DNA from: Carnegiea gigantea
Lineage: Eukaryota > Streptophyta > Magnoliopsida > Caryophyllales > Cactaceae
Reading direction: 5' to 3'
NCBI GenBank assembly: GCA_029747015.1
Contig: JAKOGI010000442.1
Location: 452,501 to 516,500, forward strand
DNA length: 64,000 bases
Part shown: in pieces, positions 23,521-35,200 of the stretch
Layout: every line of letters starts with the position of its first letter
Position numbering within the stretch: the first letter of the stretch is position 1
Program-made: the position numbers and the translations under genes
The notes under the pieces: generated by a model
Database searches by the model: none
What the model was told of the DNA's origin: nothing
What the model saw: only the letters and a program-made list of their open reading frames with translations

Positions 23521-24821
23521 CTCGTCCTCGAGTAAAATAACTAAACTAACTAAAAAGAAATAGAACATAAGAGAAAAAAAAATCCTAACTCACTGTTGCA
23601 GGAATCACGGTTGCATTTAGCGTATGCACTAAGACCACCCCTCGGTCTCCCATATGGATGAGTGAGGTCTCATGAGGGTTTTTAAGTGAAATACCCACAA
23701 AAATTATTCCCAAAAAAAAAATCTTTTTTGGTTTTTTTTGAAAGCTGATATGTACAAAATTTAGGAAAAAATATATACACGTTCTAATATGTAGCCAAGT
23801 TATCAACCTACATATAAACAGAATGTACTTCAAAGCCTTCTACCCCATAAATGACGTCAAAGCATTAATTTTTCACCGCACTGTACATCAAGATTCTGAA
23901 TCCATCCCATTGCTCGTATGCAAGTGTATCATCAACCCAAGGCTTAGATTTACCAGAATTAGGCTCAATCCCACTTGATTGACACAACTCTATTATTGAC
24001 ATATCAACATTGAGCAAGCTTTCCTAGTAGCAGTATTGCCTCAAAGGGTAACACCCAGTAGCACATGCCTCAAAGGGTAACGCCTAGTAGTGCATGCCTC
24101 AAAGGGATACTTGCCATTCCAAATTTTATTTCATCTTTTTCTTTTTCTCTTCTTTATTCATTATTTTCATTCATTATTTTTCTCAGAGTATTCGTGTCAC
24201 AAGCAAGTGAGAGAATCATTCATGGAAGCCTAAAACCTGAAGATAATGATGAAGAGATAAACAAGGATTGGATTAAACATCCATAATGGACAGTTGGAGT
24301 TAGAATTAGGGGTTAGAACGTCACACCAAGGTCGAAGACTTTTCATGCACATCTTACTTACATACAAGCTAATAACCAAAGCGCAGGGGATTCAAGCTAA
24401 TCAGAAAGAGTGCAAACGTCCCCAAAAACAAAACAAAAATCTTTTTGGATTTTTCAAAATTTTCAAAAAAAAGTATGTACAAATGGGCACCTCACCCTCA
24501 CACCAAAATCTCATAATGTCCTCATTGGAGGTGGGAAAGAAACATGAAGAGCGAAAAGAAAAATCTAAAAAGAGAACACATGTTCAAAAATAAAAACAAG
24601 ACTCAAAAATAAAACAACCAATATATAAAAAGAAAAGCAATCAACTGTATAAAAAGAAACTGGACTAAGACAAAGAGGAAGAAGAAAGAAAAGAGAAGAA
24701 GAGAGAAGAGGAGAAGGAATTTCTAGCAAACCAGGTCGGGTGCTAAGTACACCCAAGCTATCTCACATCACAATCACCGATTAGGGCTCAGTTCATGGAG
24801 TATCAGACACTCCACATCTTC
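23521..24821 (-). mobile_element. Element D 3' non-coding region
   Basis: About 1.3 kb between the end of pol and the 3' LTR. Many Athila elements carry an additional envelope-like frame here; I see none, only short open stretches without transmembrane or glycoprotein character. It contains a 29-bp tandem repeat and long A-rich tracts. Confidence 0.7.
24038..24112. repeat. 29-bp tandem repeat, about 2.6 copies
   Basis: Units starting GCCTCAAAGGGTAAC at 24038, 24067 and 24096. The first two are complete and differ at a few bases; the third ends after about 17 bases. It lies in the 3' non-coding region of element D. Confidence 0.9.
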
Positions 24822-26110
24822 TTAGCTCGGCAACTCCAGAAATTGTTTCAAACACTGGCCATTCACTTTGAAGGTAATACCACTTTGAGGATCCTGAATT
24901 TCAACTGCACCATAGGGAAAACTATGTGAGACAATGTAAGGACTCATCCATCGGGACCTTAATTTCCTTGGAAACAGATGGAGCTTAGAGTCATACAAGA
25001 GTACTTTCATTCCTAGGGCAAACTCTTTTCTAAAAATATGTTGATCGTCGAACAACTTCGCCCTCTCTTTGTAAGATCGAGCACTCTCATAGGCCTCAGC
25101 TCTAATCTCATCAAGCTCAGTCAGTTGCAGTCATCTCTCCTCACCCGCCTCAGTTAAGTCACAATTAAGCTTCTTAATGGCCCACCAAGCTTTATGCTCT
25201 ATCTCCACAGGTAAATGACAAGGCTTACCATAAACTGCCCTATAAGGTGACATACTTAAGGGAGTTTTGAAAGTCGTCCTATATGCCCAAAGAGCATCTA
25301 CTCGCTTATCAGCTTAGTCTTTCCGATTCCTACTCACCATGTTTTCCAAAATCTATTTGATCTGTCGATTGGGCACTTTAACTTGGCCACTAGTTTGGGA
25401 TGGTAGGGAGTAGCAAGCCTATGGACTATGGAATACCTCTTCAGTAAGGCATCAAAAGATCTATTATTAAAATGGGTGCCATGATCACTAATGATAGCTC
25501 AGGGCATACCAAATCGAGCAAAGATGCCCTCCCTAAGGAATTTCACAACGACCATAGCTTCATTGGTCCTAGAAGAGATGACCTCTACCTATTTAGAAAC
25601 ATAGTCCATAATTAACAAAATGTACTCATTCCCAAAGGAGGATGGAAATGATCCCATAAAGTCAACACCCCACACATCAAAAACCTCTACAACAATGATG
25701 GGGTTCAGTGGTATCATATCTCTCCTGCTTATTCTACCCAACTATGGGAATCTAGGGTAACTCTTGCAGTACTCAAAATGCATCCTTAAACAAAGTAGGC
25801 CAATAAAAACTACGTTGAAGAACCTTGACTGTCGTCTTCCTACCACTAAAATGGCCCCCCATTCCTGGTCATGGTAAGAAGAAAGGACACTTCTCACCTT
25901 ATGGTCGGGAATGCACCTCTGAAAGACTTGGTTAGAGTAGTACTTAAATAGAATAGGGTCATCCCAGATAAAGAATTTTATAAGGTGAAAGAATCTATCT
26001 CTATCGTTCTTAGTCCAACCCTTAGAGATCCTACCAGCAACTAAGTAGTTTACAATATCAGCATACCAAGGATCAGGAACAGCATACAATTGCGCATCGA
26101 GAAAGCACTC
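24822..26110 (-). pseudogene. Element D integrase (broken)
   Basis: Athila-type integrase in several frames. N-terminal part 26089-25742: PWYADIVNYLVAG then DHKVRSVLSSYH, the start of the zinc-binding domain, after which the frame is lost. In the core, [10 protein letters not shown] (first Asp) and IISDHGTHF (second Asp) are visible between about 25660 and 25470. Near 25360 the third-residue motif reads GQVKVPNR, so the expected catalytic Glu is Lys. C-terminal piece 25055-24822 ends with PYGAVEIQDP and FKVNGQCLKQFLE. Multiple stops; inactive. Confidence 0.9.
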
Positions 26111-26561
26111 AGAAACACTGGACTCACTCTCTCTATCATAGAGGATCCTAGACAGATGGTCAGCTACAAAGTTTTCAGAACCTTTTTTATCCTTGATTTC
26201 ACGGTCAAATTCTTACAAAAGCAAAATCCATCTCACAAGTCTAGGCCTAGCATCCTTCTTAGAAAGAAGGTGCTTAAGAGTAGAGTGGTCAGTATAAACA
26301 ATCACATGAGACCTAATCAGATAGGGTTTAAACTTTTCAAAACCAAAGATCGCAGCTAAGAATTCTTTCTCAATAACAGTGTAATTCAGCTTGGCATCAT
26401 TCAACGTGTGATTAGCATAGTAAATAACATGGGGTTTCCTATCAATACGCTATCCTAAAACAACTCCAATAGCATAATCAGACGTGTCACACATCAATTC
26501 AAATAGTTCTCCCTAGATAGGAGGATGAAGAACAGGAGCAGAGGTTAAGGCCTCCTTAAGC
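26111..26561 (-). pseudogene. Element D RNase H (broken)
   Basis: RNase H domain downstream of the reverse transcriptase. The open part 26404-26213 contains YTVIEKEFLAAIF with the catalytic Glu and VIVYTDHSTLKHL with the third Asp, then RPRLVRWILLLQ. The first Asp motif (CDTSDYAIG) is readable near 26480 in the same direction, beyond a stop. It would degrade template RNA during reverse transcription. Confidence 0.88.
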
Positions 26562-27428
26562 TTAGAATGCCTCCAGACACTCTTTAGAGAAATGAAATGG
26601 CACATCCTTAGCTAGCAGATTGGACAAAGGCTTTGCAATCTTACTAAAGTGCTTAATAAAACAATGATAAAAGCCAGCATTTTCAAGGAAAGTCCACCCC
26701 TCTTTCGCACAAGTGTGAGGAGGAAGATTAACAATTAGTTCAGCCTTAGCTTTGTCTACCTCAATTCCGTCTCGAGAAATAATGTGTCCCAAGACTATAC
26801 CCTTTTTAACTATGAAGTGACATTTCTCCCAGTTTAAAGTCAAGTTTTTCTCCCTACACCTCTCTAACACCTTTCTTAGATTAGACAAGCAATCATCAAA
26901 GGAAGATCCAAACATAGAAAAATCATCCATGAAAATTTTCATGCATTGCTCAACTAGATTTGAGAAATTAGAAATCATGCATCTTTAAAAGATAGCAGGG
27001 GCATTATACAGTCCAAACAGTATTCTTCTAAAGGCATATGTCGTAAATGGACAGGTGAAAGTAGTCTTCTCCTGATCCTCAGGAGCAATAGAGATCTATG
27101 TATAGCCAGAATATCCATCTAAAAAGCAATAGAAGGAATGTCCAGCCAACCTCTCTGACATTTGATCCAAAAAGGGAAGGAAAAAATGGTCATTCCTAGT
27201 TGCAGCATTCAATTTTGTATAATCTATACACACACACGACCCAGATTGAACTCGAGTAGGGACTAACGCGTTCTTATCATTCCTAATCACGGTAATACCG
27301 ATCTTCTTAGGAATAACTTGAACAGGGCTAACCCACTCACTATCAAAAATAGGATAGGTAATCCTATGGTCTAACCATTTTAACATTTCCTTTTTAACTA
27401 CTTCATACAAAGTGGGATTCAAACGTCT
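26562..27428 (-). pseudogene. Element D reverse transcriptase (broken)
   Basis: Athila-like reverse transcriptase in two main open pieces. 27422-27096 has YPIFDSEWVSPVQVIPKK, VCIDYTKLNAAT and CFLDGYSGY. 26978-26562 has the catalytic box FMDDFSMFG at 26922-26933, then LNWEKCHFIVKKGIVLGH and the thumb region. Stops between 27096 and 26978 separate the pieces. The catalytic aspartates are intact even though the frame is not. Confidence 0.92.
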
Positions 27429-28604
27429 TTAGCAATCACAGTAGGGCTTGGCATTGTCCTCTAAATGAATTCTATCTTGTATAATGGAAGGACTAATACC
27501 CTTGATATCCCCTAAAGTCCATCCTAGAGCTTCCTTGTTTTCCCTAAGTAAAGTAATTAGTTTGTCTTCTTGGTCCTGGTCTAGATCAAAAGCAATTATA
27601 ACAAGTAAGGATTCATCGGGTCTTAGAAATGCATGCTTAAGAGAGTCAGGAAGAGGTTTCAATTCAAGAAGAATAGGGGAAACAGATTCAATAGCAGATT
27701 CAGAAACAACAGTGAGCAGACAATCAGCAGTAGAGCACAAGTTATCAAATTCAAATGCATCATATTCTGGCTCATCATCTATAAGAAATGACTCATACTC
27801 AGTAGCAAATACATCATCAAAAGCATCATTGAATATAGAATCCCCTACCCAGTTAAGAGTAGAAAATTTCATATCATCAAATCCAGATGGCTGTCTTTGC
27901 ATCTTAAGGATGTTCAATTGTACAGACATGTTGCCAAAAGACAGTCTCATCATGCCATTTGTGTAATTAATGAGGGCATTGGCAGTAGCCAAGAAAGGAC
28001 GCCCTAGAATCATAGGAACTTGACTAGCTAAGTTGGACACCTTCTCAGCTTCAATCACAACAAAGTCTACTGGGTAAATGAATTCATCCACTCTAATCAG
28101 CACATCCTCGACTATCCCCCTGGGCACCCTAGTCGATTTATTAGCCAGCTGAATGACCATCTTGGTAGGTTTTAGCTCACCTAACTCTAGCCTCTTATAC
28201 TCAGTAAAAGGTACCAAGTTAACAATAGCCCCAAGGCCAAGTAATGCTCTGTGAATAAGTTTGTCCCCTACGACTGTGGGCACAGTAGGACAACCGGGGT
28301 CCTTATACTTCACCAGGATCTGAGAAAGGGTAGAATTAGCACCAAAGGTTAAGAAAATCTTCTTAGGTGCACCAGTTGCTCTCTTGGTCGTACATAGTGC
28401 ATTTAAGAATTTAGCATATGGAGGCATCTGCTGAACATCGAGCAAGGGAATGTTGATCTTTACTTGAGAGAAGGTCTCTCTCATCTTCTCAATATGATCT
28501 TGATCTTTTTTCTTTAGCCTATAAGGAAAAGGAGGCAAAAGCATATGGATTTTCTCAGAAGAAGAAGGGGAGGAAGAATCCTTAGAAGGTGAAAAATTTA
28601 CCAA
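27429..28604 (-). pseudogene. Element D protease region, longest open frame (391 codons)
   Basis: The longest uninterrupted coding stretch of the window. Residues about 40-65 (IPLLDVQQMPPYAKFLNAL) link gag to protease. The protease follows with ALLGLGAIVNLVPF at about residues 120-133, the strand VPRGIVEDVLIRVDEFIYPV, and MILGRPFLATANALI. The Athila active-site motif has Asp where this copy has Gly (codon GGC), so the protease is predicted dead despite the open frame. The C-terminal part (SLKHAFLRPDESL, then GWTLGDIKGISPSIIQDRIHLED) is the reverse transcriptase lead-in. A stop just after residue 391 separates it from the reverse transcriptase. Confidence 0.9.
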
Positions 28605-29022
28605 GTCAGAGGAGTCTTTCTCTTTAAGCTCCTTTTTTTTAAAAGGTGACTCATGAGGGGAAGGACTATCTGAAGAATTAGGGACACCGTTAGTAGCATC
28701 CCCTAATTGACTAGATGAACTAGTCTCTGGAGGAAAAGAGGAAGAAGAATTTTAGAAGAATTAGCGAGGATACCTACAAGGTTCATTAGGATTTCTCACT
28801 TGGTTATCAACCTCTCAACCAGAACGGAAAGATATAACCGCATTTGCTTTCCTCAGAGGCTCAGTAGGGTTACCAGAAGAAGGGGAGGCCCTTAGGGTTC
28901 ACCTCAGGTTGACTCGGAAAAGTACCTGGTTCCCTAGAAGATGATGCTAACTGGGAAAACTGTTCGGTCATCATTCTTATCATTCTCTCCATATTAGCAT
29001 TAGTCGTTCTCTCCACATTGTT
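28605..29022 (-). pseudogene. Element D gag C-terminal region (unduplicated part)
   Basis: End of the gag region between the duplicated block and the protease frame. 29130-28870 reads PPGYTDIDKLERRINNN, then ANMERMIRMMTEQFSQLASSS, typical of the Athila gag C-terminus before protease. Between 28604 and 28870 the frame is broken by stops, but the sequence is Ser/Glu/Lys-rich and continues the same direction. No zinc knuckle is visible here. Confidence 0.75.
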
Positions 29023-30749
29023 ATTAATTCTCCTTTCCAATTTATCAATATCAGTATAACCAGGAGGGCGTTGAACTTGAGCTATGGGAGGTGGAGCTCT
29101 AGGTGCATTAGGTACACTTGAAAAAGCCAATCTCTAAAAGGAATTTGAAGGATGAGAGATGGGTTGGGAGCTATTTTCAGGAAATATACTCGATTGAGAG
29201 TTAGGAACTGTAGCATTTAGTCCACTATTCCATAAAAAGTTAGGGTGATTTCTCTACCTAGGTTGTAATAAGGGGAGAAGGGGTCATTCTTAGGTCTCTG
29301 GAAGGCCATACTCACTTGCTGCTGTTCAGTTGCTAACTGATTAGCAAAATAAGGATATGCACTCAAAGAATGATCTAGGGTCTGACAATGAGAACAATAT
29401 ACTATAGATGTTTGAGATAACTGGGACATCTGGGGAGATAATCCTTTTAACATGTTTTCTAAAACAGCAATCTTAGACTCCAAGTGACTTACATTAGAAG
29501 CAGAATGCAACCCATTCCTTACAAACCTAGAACTCAGGCTGTCATCACGAGCGGTTTTCCACTACATGATTTTCTCAGCCAAGTCCTCTAAAAACTCCCA
29601 AGCAGCTGTGGCACTCTTAGAAAGAAAGCCACCCTAACACATGGACTCTACTATGGTCCTAGTGTGTTGGTCAAGTCCTTTAAATATAATCTGGTACAAG
29701 CGTGCTTGGTCTACACCATGATGGGGACATTGGGCCAACAAAGTTTTGAACCTATCAAAATATTTCCAAAATGATTTCCTATCAAGTTACACAAATTGAT
29801 TGATTTCATTCCTCTGCTTAACAGTCTTGGCATTAGGGAAATATTTTCTTAAGAACAATCTTATAATATCATTCCAAGAAGTAACAGAATTAGCAGTCAA
29901 GCCATACATCCAATGTTTAGCAGAATCTTTTAAAGCAAAAGGAATCAATTTCAATCGCATAACATCAATGGGAATATTAGGGAAATGCATTATAGATCAA
30001 ACTTCTTCGAATTCCCTTAAAAATAAATAAAAATCCTCCAAACCTGTAAATTTAGGGAGCATCTGAATATAATGGGGTTTTAATTCGAAGGTCACATTTG
30101 GTGCAAGATTAGGCATAACAAAGCATGATGGCAAAGCAGCCCTAGGAGGACAGAAAATATCACTCAAAGTCCTTTCTTGTACCATATTCTCTAACTTAAG
30201 CTTAGGTTCAGGTTCAGGTTCTAAGTCAAGGTTAGGCTCACTCCTAATGAGTCTTTGATTTTTAGGGTCTCTAACCCAACTAGTCATATACACCCCACAC
30301 CTTCACGAAAGGTCCTATTTTTGGTCTTTTCTCTTTCTATTTTTTTAGAATTTTGAATTTTCTAATTTTTTTTCCTTTTTCTTGAGCACAAAATCAAATC
30401 AAAATGTTACTCAACCCTAAAGACGATTTACAAGCTAAAGGTAGCCAAATCAAATAGTCAATCAATCCCTGAAACAGAGATGAGACAAATTCCCACAAAA
30501 ACCAAATTCAAATTACTAACTCAATTATATAACTACAAAACAACAAAATAAAGCAACTAAAGCCATAAATCAATTCTAAGTCATTTGTTTTTAGAGTTTT
30601 TCAATCAAACTTTTTTATAGTCTCAAGTTTTTCTAAATTTTTTTGGATTTTTGGATTTTTTCAAGAAATGAACTAAATAAATCGTAACTAATAACGAATA
30701 ACAAAGTGAGTCAAAGTATAGGCAACTCATAAGAATGAAACTCAGAAAA
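29023..30749 (-). pseudogene. Element D gag, downstream copy of an internal duplication
   Basis: On the element strand this is the second gag copy. 30293-29997 begins MYMTSWVRDPKNQRLIRSEP and ends EFEEV at a TGA; 29990-29787 has MHFPNIPIDVMRLKLIPFAL and WNDIIRLFLRKYFPNAKT; 29510-29217 has LESKIAVLENMLKGLSPQM. Athila capsid. The upstream copy (30816-32535) matches it almost base for base, including the TGA after EFEEV. This copy has its own stop (TAA where the other has CAA) after TFYGIVD. The 30294-30749 part is the non-coding leader, also duplicated. Confidence 0.9.
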
Positions 30750-30815
30750 CATAACCAGGAGGTGGTTGAACTAGAGCTATCAATATCAGTATCAGTATAA
30801 CGAATAACGAATAAC
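30750..30815 (-). other. Scrambled filler at the gag duplication joint
   Basis: 66 bases between the two copies, made of short pieces of nearby sequence: CATAACCAGGAGG plus a variant of GGTTGAACTTGAGCT (as at 30850-30880), ATCAATATCAG more than once, and CGAATAAC as found at 30690-30700. Such templated scraps are what repeated template switching leaves. Confidence 0.75.
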
Positions 30816-32535
30816 ATTAATTCTCCTTTCCAATTTATCAATATCAGCATAACCAGGAGGGGGTTGAACTTGAGCTATGGGAGGTGGAAGTCTAGGTGCA
30901 TTAGGTACACCTGAAAAAGCCGATCTCTGAAAGGAATTTGAAGGATGAGAGATGGGTTGGGAGCTATTTCCAAGAAACATCCTAGGTTGAGAGTTAGGAA
31001 CTGTAGCATTTGGTCCACTATTCCATAAAAAGTTAGGGTGATTTCTCTACCTAGGTTGTAATAAGGGGAGAAGGGGTCATTCTTAGGTCTCTGGAAGGCC
31101 ATACTCACTTGCTGTTGTTCAGTTGCTAACTGATTAGCAAAATAAGGATATGCACTCAAAGAATGATCTAGGGTCTGGCAATGAGAACAAGACACTATAG
31201 ATGTTTGAGATAACTGGGACATCTGGGGAGATAATCCTTTCAACATGTTTTCTAAAACAGCAATCTTAGACTCCAAGTGACTTACATCAGAAGCAGAATG
31301 CAATCTATTCCTTACAAACCTATAACTCAGGTTGTCATCATGAGCGGTTTCCCACTGCATGATTTTCTCAGCCAAGTCCTTTAAAAACTCCCAAGCAGCT
31401 GTGGCACTCTTAGAAAGAGAGCCACCCTAACACATGAACTCTACTATGGTCCTAGTGTGTTGGCCAAGTCCTTTATATGTAATCTGGTACAAGCGTGCTT
31501 GGTCTACACCATGATGGGGATATTAGGCCAACAAAGTTTTGAACCTATCAAAATATTTCCAAAATGTTTCCCTATCACAAATTGATTGATTTCATTCCTC
31601 ATCTTAACAGTCTTGGCATTAGGGAAATATTTTCTTAAGAACAATCTTATAATATCATTCCAAGAAGTAACAGAATTAGTAACCAAGCCATACATCCAAC
31701 GTTTAGCAGAATCTTTCAAAACAAAAGGAATCAATTTCAATCGCATAACATCAATGGGAATATTAGGGAAATGCATTATAGATCAAACCTCTTCGAATTC
31801 CCTCAAAAATAAATAAAAATCCTCCAAACCTGTAAATTTAGGGAGCATATGAGAATAATGGGGTTTTAATTCGAAGGTCACATTTGGTGTAAGATTAGGT
31901 ACAACAAAACATGATGGCAAGGCAGCCCTGGGAGGATAGAAAATATCACTCAAAGTCCTTTCTTGTACCATTTTCTCTAACTCAAGCTTAGGTTCAGGTT
32001 CAGGTTCTAAGTCAAGGTTGGGCTCACTCCTAATGAGTCTTTGATTTTTAGGGTCTCTAACCCAACTAGTCATATACACCCCACACCTTCACGAAAGGTC
32101 CTTTTTTTGGTCTTTTCTCTTTCTATTTTTTTGGATTTTTGGATTTTCTAATTTTTTTCCCTTTTTCTTGAGCACAAAATCAAATCGAAATGTTACTCAA
32201 CCCTAAAGACGATTTACAAGCTAAAGGTAGCCAAATCAAATAGTTAATCAATCCCTAAAACGGAGATGAGACAAATTCCCACAAAAACCAAATTCAAATT
32301 ACTAACTCAATTATATAACTACAAAACAACAAAATAAAGCAACTAAAGCCATAAATCAATTCTAAGTCATTTGTTTTTAGAGTTTTTCAATCAAACTTTT
32401 TTATAGTCTCAAGTTTTTCTAAATTTTTTTGGATTTTTGGATTTTTTCAAGAAATGAACTAAATAAATCGTAACTAATAACGAATAACAAAGTGAGTCAA
32501 AGCATAAGCAACTCATAAGAATGAAACTCAGAAAA
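30816..32535 (-). pseudogene. Element D gag, upstream copy of the duplication
   Basis: First gag copy on the element strand. 32079-31783 begins MYMTSWVRDPKNQRLIRSEP, has a Glu-Pro-rich stretch, and ends EFEEV at a TGA. 31776-31504 continues the capsid (MHFPNIPIDVMRLKLIPF, RKYFPNAKTVKMRNEINQF). 31375-30875 has MAEKIMQWETAHDDN and LESKIAVLENMLKGLSP and runs to the joint, where it ends in a short unrelated tail. Relative to the downstream copy it has a small deletion near 31576 that removes residues after NQFV. Neither copy gives a full Gag. Confidence 0.9.
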
Positions 32536-32785
32536 AGAAAAGTGCTGAAACTGAGGGAAACATAAACTTGCACTTTGTTTTTGAGGTGTTTTTAAATTTC
32601 TTAATTTTTTTAATGGTTTTCAAGTTTTTCTATTTTTTTTTTCAATTTTAGGCTTTTCTAATTTTTTTGGATTTTTGAAAACTCAAGGAATGCTCTAAAT
32701 CAAGTCACAACTTAATAACATAATAAAGCAACCAAATATTAAAGTAGCTATGAAAAGAAAATGCGACCTAATCTTATACCACCAT
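32536..32785 (-). mobile_element. Element D 5' leader
   Basis: Non-coding A/T-rich sequence between the primer-binding site and the duplicated leader-gag block; several T-rich runs (for example 32600-32645). No gene. Confidence 0.75.
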
Positions 32786-32802
32786 CCCCGGCAACGGCGC
32801 CA
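32786..32802 (-). other. Element D primer-binding site (tRNA-Asp)
   Basis: Minus strand reads TGGCGCCGTTGCCGGGG, complementary to the 3' end of plant tRNA-Asp, the primer known for Athila/Tat-type elements. It lies six bases inside the 5' LTR, the spacing usual for this group. Confidence 0.95.
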
Positions 32803-32808
32803 AAAACT

Positions 32809-34509
32809 TATAAGGTAATTTTGAGTGAAAAAAATAAAAGCCGCAAGCGTACAACTTTCGTCGTAGTACTTGAGGGTCGTGTCCTCAGGGATGAGGTGAG
32901 ATTGAGGTCACAGTCGACTAAACCATCCTAAACAGAATTAAATTATCCTACCTATGAAATAGGCTAAAGTAGCTATTTATTTTATCTCTTTTTTCGCATT
33001 GTTTCAAAATGGCAACCAAATAAAGAAGGTATTCAAGCAAAATAAGAACAGTTTAAAGCTAAGTACTCACATACCTTATTCTAAACTTACCTAACATACA
33101 AATCTGCATCATTGGATAAACATAATAATAAGGTAAAATGAGACCAAAGGAATGAACATTCACTCATTAAAATTACTATTGTTAACAAAATAGCAAAATT
33201 GTAAAACAACACCAAAATAGAACCTAAACTAGCAAGGCAAAATAGAACCAAACAAGGGAGGGGGAGTAATAGAGCCGAAACAGGGCCATCAACAACCATT
33301 GTCATTATCAATCAAATTACCATCAGCAGCAAGAAACCATTCAATCATCATCATCAAAAAGTAGACACAATTAGCTGCAGTAACAGAGAGCGAAGAAGAG
33401 CCAAATTTACCAAAACTCTCTGACCCATTTCTACTATCAACATCTCTGATTCACAGGGGAAGGCAGGGAGCATCAATCGAGACCTTGCCCAGTACACGAA
33501 CAGGGGAAAGATTCAAGGGAAAAGGGGAAACGCGAATAGGGAAAAGGGAGAAGGAAAACAGAGCTCAAGACATCCTTGCTTTGTAGCTCAGCCAAACACG
33601 AGCAACTCCATTTTTGGAGCTCCAACAACCGCAAACAATGGTGGAATCGCCATTACCAAGCCACCAGTCGAATAGGGGAGGGGGAAAAACTAAAATTAAA
33701 CAAGTTCAAATCTAAAATATTGTAATGGCATACTTGGAATCGTGATTATCGACTGAAAAATTAGCAAAATAAGATTAATTAAATGAATCTGGAAGCTAAA
33801 GTAGATCTAGAAAAACAAAAAGAACAGGAACCCTAATTTTACCAATTACGTAAAATTAAAACGAAAAATCTAAAATCTAAGGCTAAACCTGGTTCCAAAA
33901 ACTCTGACCCTAACTCTGGAGCTGAATTCTTCAATTTATAGTCGAACCTGCTTCAACCTTGACCCTTGATTTTTGTGTGCCGTGGACGGTGATGATGGGG
34001 ATTTGCTGGTAGCTGCTGCCCGAAATCCGATGATGGGTGAGAATGGTGGTGTGCTGGCAGTGCTGCTCTAGCAGTGGATGAGGATGAAGGAGATGGTGGT
34101 GATGGTGAGGCTGTCGGTAATGGCAGATAGAGAGAGGGAGATGAGATCGAAGAGAAAGAGAGGGGGTCGGGGTTTTTGGTTGAGTGAGGAGAGAGAAGAT
34201 GAGAAGATTAAATGGGGGGAATCACGTGAGCTGCACGCTAAGCTGGGGGGAAATTTCAGTTTTCCTTTTATTTTTTTCTTCTTTTTTTTTGAGCTAAAAA
34301 AAAGGGCTTAAGGATTGGGTCAGCTTTGAGTAATCTAGCCTACTACTTTATTTCTGGCATTTTTCATCCTTTTTCTCGAATTTTTTCCCAAAACTACTCA
34401 ATACCTACAAAACAAAATAAAATCAAATAAAAACCTAAAAAATAACAATTATTACAAGCATAAATCGGTATAATCGTATCATAGAAATAACATATTTTTG
34501 GCACGAACA
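32809..34509 (-). mobile_element. Element D, 5' LTR
   Basis: Partner of 21800-23497, from TATAAGGTAATTTTGAG to GGCACGAACA. Adjacent to the tRNA-Asp primer site on the inside and AAGGT on the outside. No gene; short open frames match those in the partner LTR. Confidence 0.94.
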
Positions 34510-34514
34510 AAGGT
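34510..34514. repeat. Target-site duplication of element D (AAGGT)
   Basis: Identical to AAGGT at 21795-21799, supporting the D borders and its insertion into E. Confidence 0.88.
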
Positions 34515-35200
34515 CCTCGTCCTTCTCCGGCTTGAAGGAGTTTGAACAAATATTTTACCCACCAAGGTCCCCTAATCCACCATGTTTTCAAGCCCCACAA
34601 CTTGGTGGTGATGTGCAATTCACCTTTAGTCCACAATACACGACCATGCTTCCCAAATTCAGTGGACATGGGGATGCTTAACTATTTCTAAGTGAGTTTA
34701 GGGAAGTATGCTTGATGATGTCATTCCCCAATGTGCCATAAGACATTGTCAGGTTGCGTTTCATTTGTTTTACCTCAAAAGCTTCGGAGAAAAAGTGGAT
34801 GCATAGCCTCCCAGCAAACTTCATTTCCACATGGGACGGATTTGTGAGGATTTTCTAGAGAAATATTTCGCAAATGGTAAAACGGTGAAACTAAGCAATG
34901 AAATCAATCGCTTTGTCCAAATTGAGAAAGAGTCCTTTTGGAAGTACTTTGAAAGATTTAAAGTTTTGCTTGCTCAACGTCCTCACTGTTGTCTAGAATA
35001 TTGGTGTTTGTGTCAAATAATCTATGAGGTCTTAACAAAGTTACAAGGACCATGGTAGAGTCTGTGTGCCAAGGGTACTTTTTAAACGAGAGTGAGATCG
35101 AGGCATGAGCTTTCACAGAATAATTAGACGAAAAGACCTTACAATAGGAAACCGCTAGGGATGAGAGTTTAGGTATAAGAATCATAGCCAAAAGAGAGGG
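34515..35200 (+). pseudogene. Element E gag (Athila-like, broken, 3' truncated)
   Basis: Plus-strand Athila-type Gag, opposite in orientation to D. Pieces read FEQIFYPPRSPNPPCFQAP (about 34540), TTMLPKFSGHGDA then FLSEFREVCLMMSF (about 34640-34720), and FLEKYFANGKTVKLSNEIN and RFVQIEKESFWKYFERFK in the open stretch 34831-35058. Further on, EKTLQ and KREGFMR fit the end of the capsid. Stops at several points. After about 35200 no gag homology remains, so the rest of gag and all of pol of E are gone. Confidence 0.85.

Noticed and set aside
27484..27966. 160-codon plus-strand open frame
   Set aside because: Shadow of the minus-strand D protease frame, which has clear family motifs.
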